From assembly GCF_900103885.1 (NCBI RefSeq), contig NZ_FNIM01000001.1, positions 288,132 to 352,131 on the forward strand: a DNA stretch of 64,000 bases. Direction: 5' to 3'. The first letter of the stretch is position 1, and each line of letters opens with the position of its first letter. Made by a program: the position numbers and the translations under genes. Below are positions 63,725 to 64,000 of this stretch, in pieces. Source of the stretch: Actinomyces ruminicola. GTDB taxonomy: Bacteria > Actinomycetota > Actinomycetes > Actinomycetales > Actinomycetaceae. The notes under the pieces were generated by a model. That model did not search any database. It was not told the origin of the DNA and worked only from the letters and a program-made list of their open reading frames with translations.

Positions 63725-63770
63725 ACACGGAGGGCCCGAACCGCGATCAGGCGGTTCGGGCCCTCCGTGT
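63725..63770. terminator. Long perfect hairpin after the transporter gene
   Basis: ACACGGAGGGCCCGAACCGC (63725-63744) is perfectly complementary to the 20 bases at 63751-63770, with loop GATCAG. It lies 37 bases after the transporter stop and just before the CRISPR array. The stem is followed by TGCCCG, not a T run, so it may end transcription from both sides by structure alone. Confidence 0.7.
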
Positions 63771-63821
63771 TGCCCGTAGGCGTGCGCCCGCGCGAGCGAA
63801 GCAGGGCCGATGCGGACGACG

Positions 63822-64000
63822 GCGGCAATGGAGCCCGGCCATGAAGACTGGTAAGACCACCTCGCACTGATGTGTCCGCCAGTGCGGGTCGGGCCTCAAT
63901 GGAGCCCGGTCATGAAGACCGGGAAGACCGATACCCGGATCTGCTCGGCGGAGGACGCCTGCGCGCCTCAATGGAGCCCGGCCATGAAGACCGGGAAGAC
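63822..64000 (-). CRISPR. CRISPR array end: three 36-nt repeats, continues beyond the window
   Basis: Repeats at 63822-63857, 63893-63928 and 63965-64000 share GCCTCAATGGAGCCCGG, then YCATGAAGACCGGGAAGAC. Spacers of 35 nt (63858-63892) and 36 nt (63929-63964) are unrelated to each other. The leftmost repeat has four mismatches (for example GACTGGTAAGAC), as is usual at the leader-distal end, so the leader should be to the right and transcription on the minus strand. In that direction the repeat starts GTCTTCCCGG and ends ATTGAGGC, close to the 8-nt ATTGAAAC-type tag of Cas6-processed type I/III systems. The middle repeat folds as CCCGGTC-ATGAA-GACCGGG. No cas gene is in the window, so the type is not settled. 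Confidence 0.88.

Overview
The window is a GC-rich actinobacterial chromosome segment. The actinobacterial Orn, the FtsEX/SmpB/tmRNA set, a tmRNA tag reading ADNTRTDFALAA, an Rv1747-like FHA-ABC exporter and the paired GTPases together suggest Actinomycetaceae (Actinomyces or a close relative). The genus is inferred from gene content, not from a search.

Layout. 0-6.5 kb: a dipeptide/oligopeptide ABC transporter on the minus strand (lipoprotein, permease, and a permease-ATPase fusion cut by the left edge), opposite an FCD-type GntR regulator with an operator-like palindrome between them, then a hydrolase. 6.6-9.9 kb: a MerR/GyrI regulator followed by an accessory patch with an Mrr-type restriction enzyme, a decayed open frame and a broken phage tail/integrase remnant, lying against the 3' end of ssrA (tmRNA). 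9.9-15.3 kb: ssrA, an aldo/keto reductase, smpB, and an ftsE-ftsX-M23 peptidase operon. 15.4-24.4 kb: an unknown protein, a divergent single-stranded-DNA-binding protein flanked by inverted arrays of a 23-bp repeat, two overlapping dynamin-like GTPases, an FHA-FHA-ABC exporter, tRNA-Arg, oligoribonuclease and tRNA-His.

24.8-54 kb: citramalate synthase, then a roughly 26-kb locus for a teichoic-acid-like or capsular glycopolymer. It holds UDP-ManNAc and UDP-ManNAcA enzymes (WecB, WecC), a CapD-like dehydratase, a WecA/MraY-type initiating transferase, several glycosyltransferases, a Wzm/Wzt (TagGH) exporter, TagD, three large proteins with CDP-glycerol glycerophosphotransferase-like C-termini, and an LCP attachment protein. 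The first half reads plus and the second half minus. Where they meet, 36.7-42.4 kb has clearly lower GC (50-57% in hand-counted samples, against 75% in a neighbouring sample) and looks like an exchanged cassette.

54-63.7 kb: branched-chain amino acid genes ilvE, leuB, ilvC, ilvN and ilvB, interrupted by an orphan RecF/OLD-like ATPase. A 22-bp tandem repeat lies between ilvB and a divergent AspT/YidE-type exchanger. At the extreme right edge, beyond a 20-bp perfect hairpin, three copies of a 36-nt repeat spaced by 35-36 nt mark the end of a CRISPR array that continues out of the window.

Most likely to repay follow-up: the CRISPR array, the 23-bp repeat arrays around the ssb-like gene, the low-GC glycopolymer cassette with its fused transferases, the prophage scar at ssrA, and the ATPase inserted among ilv/leu genes.
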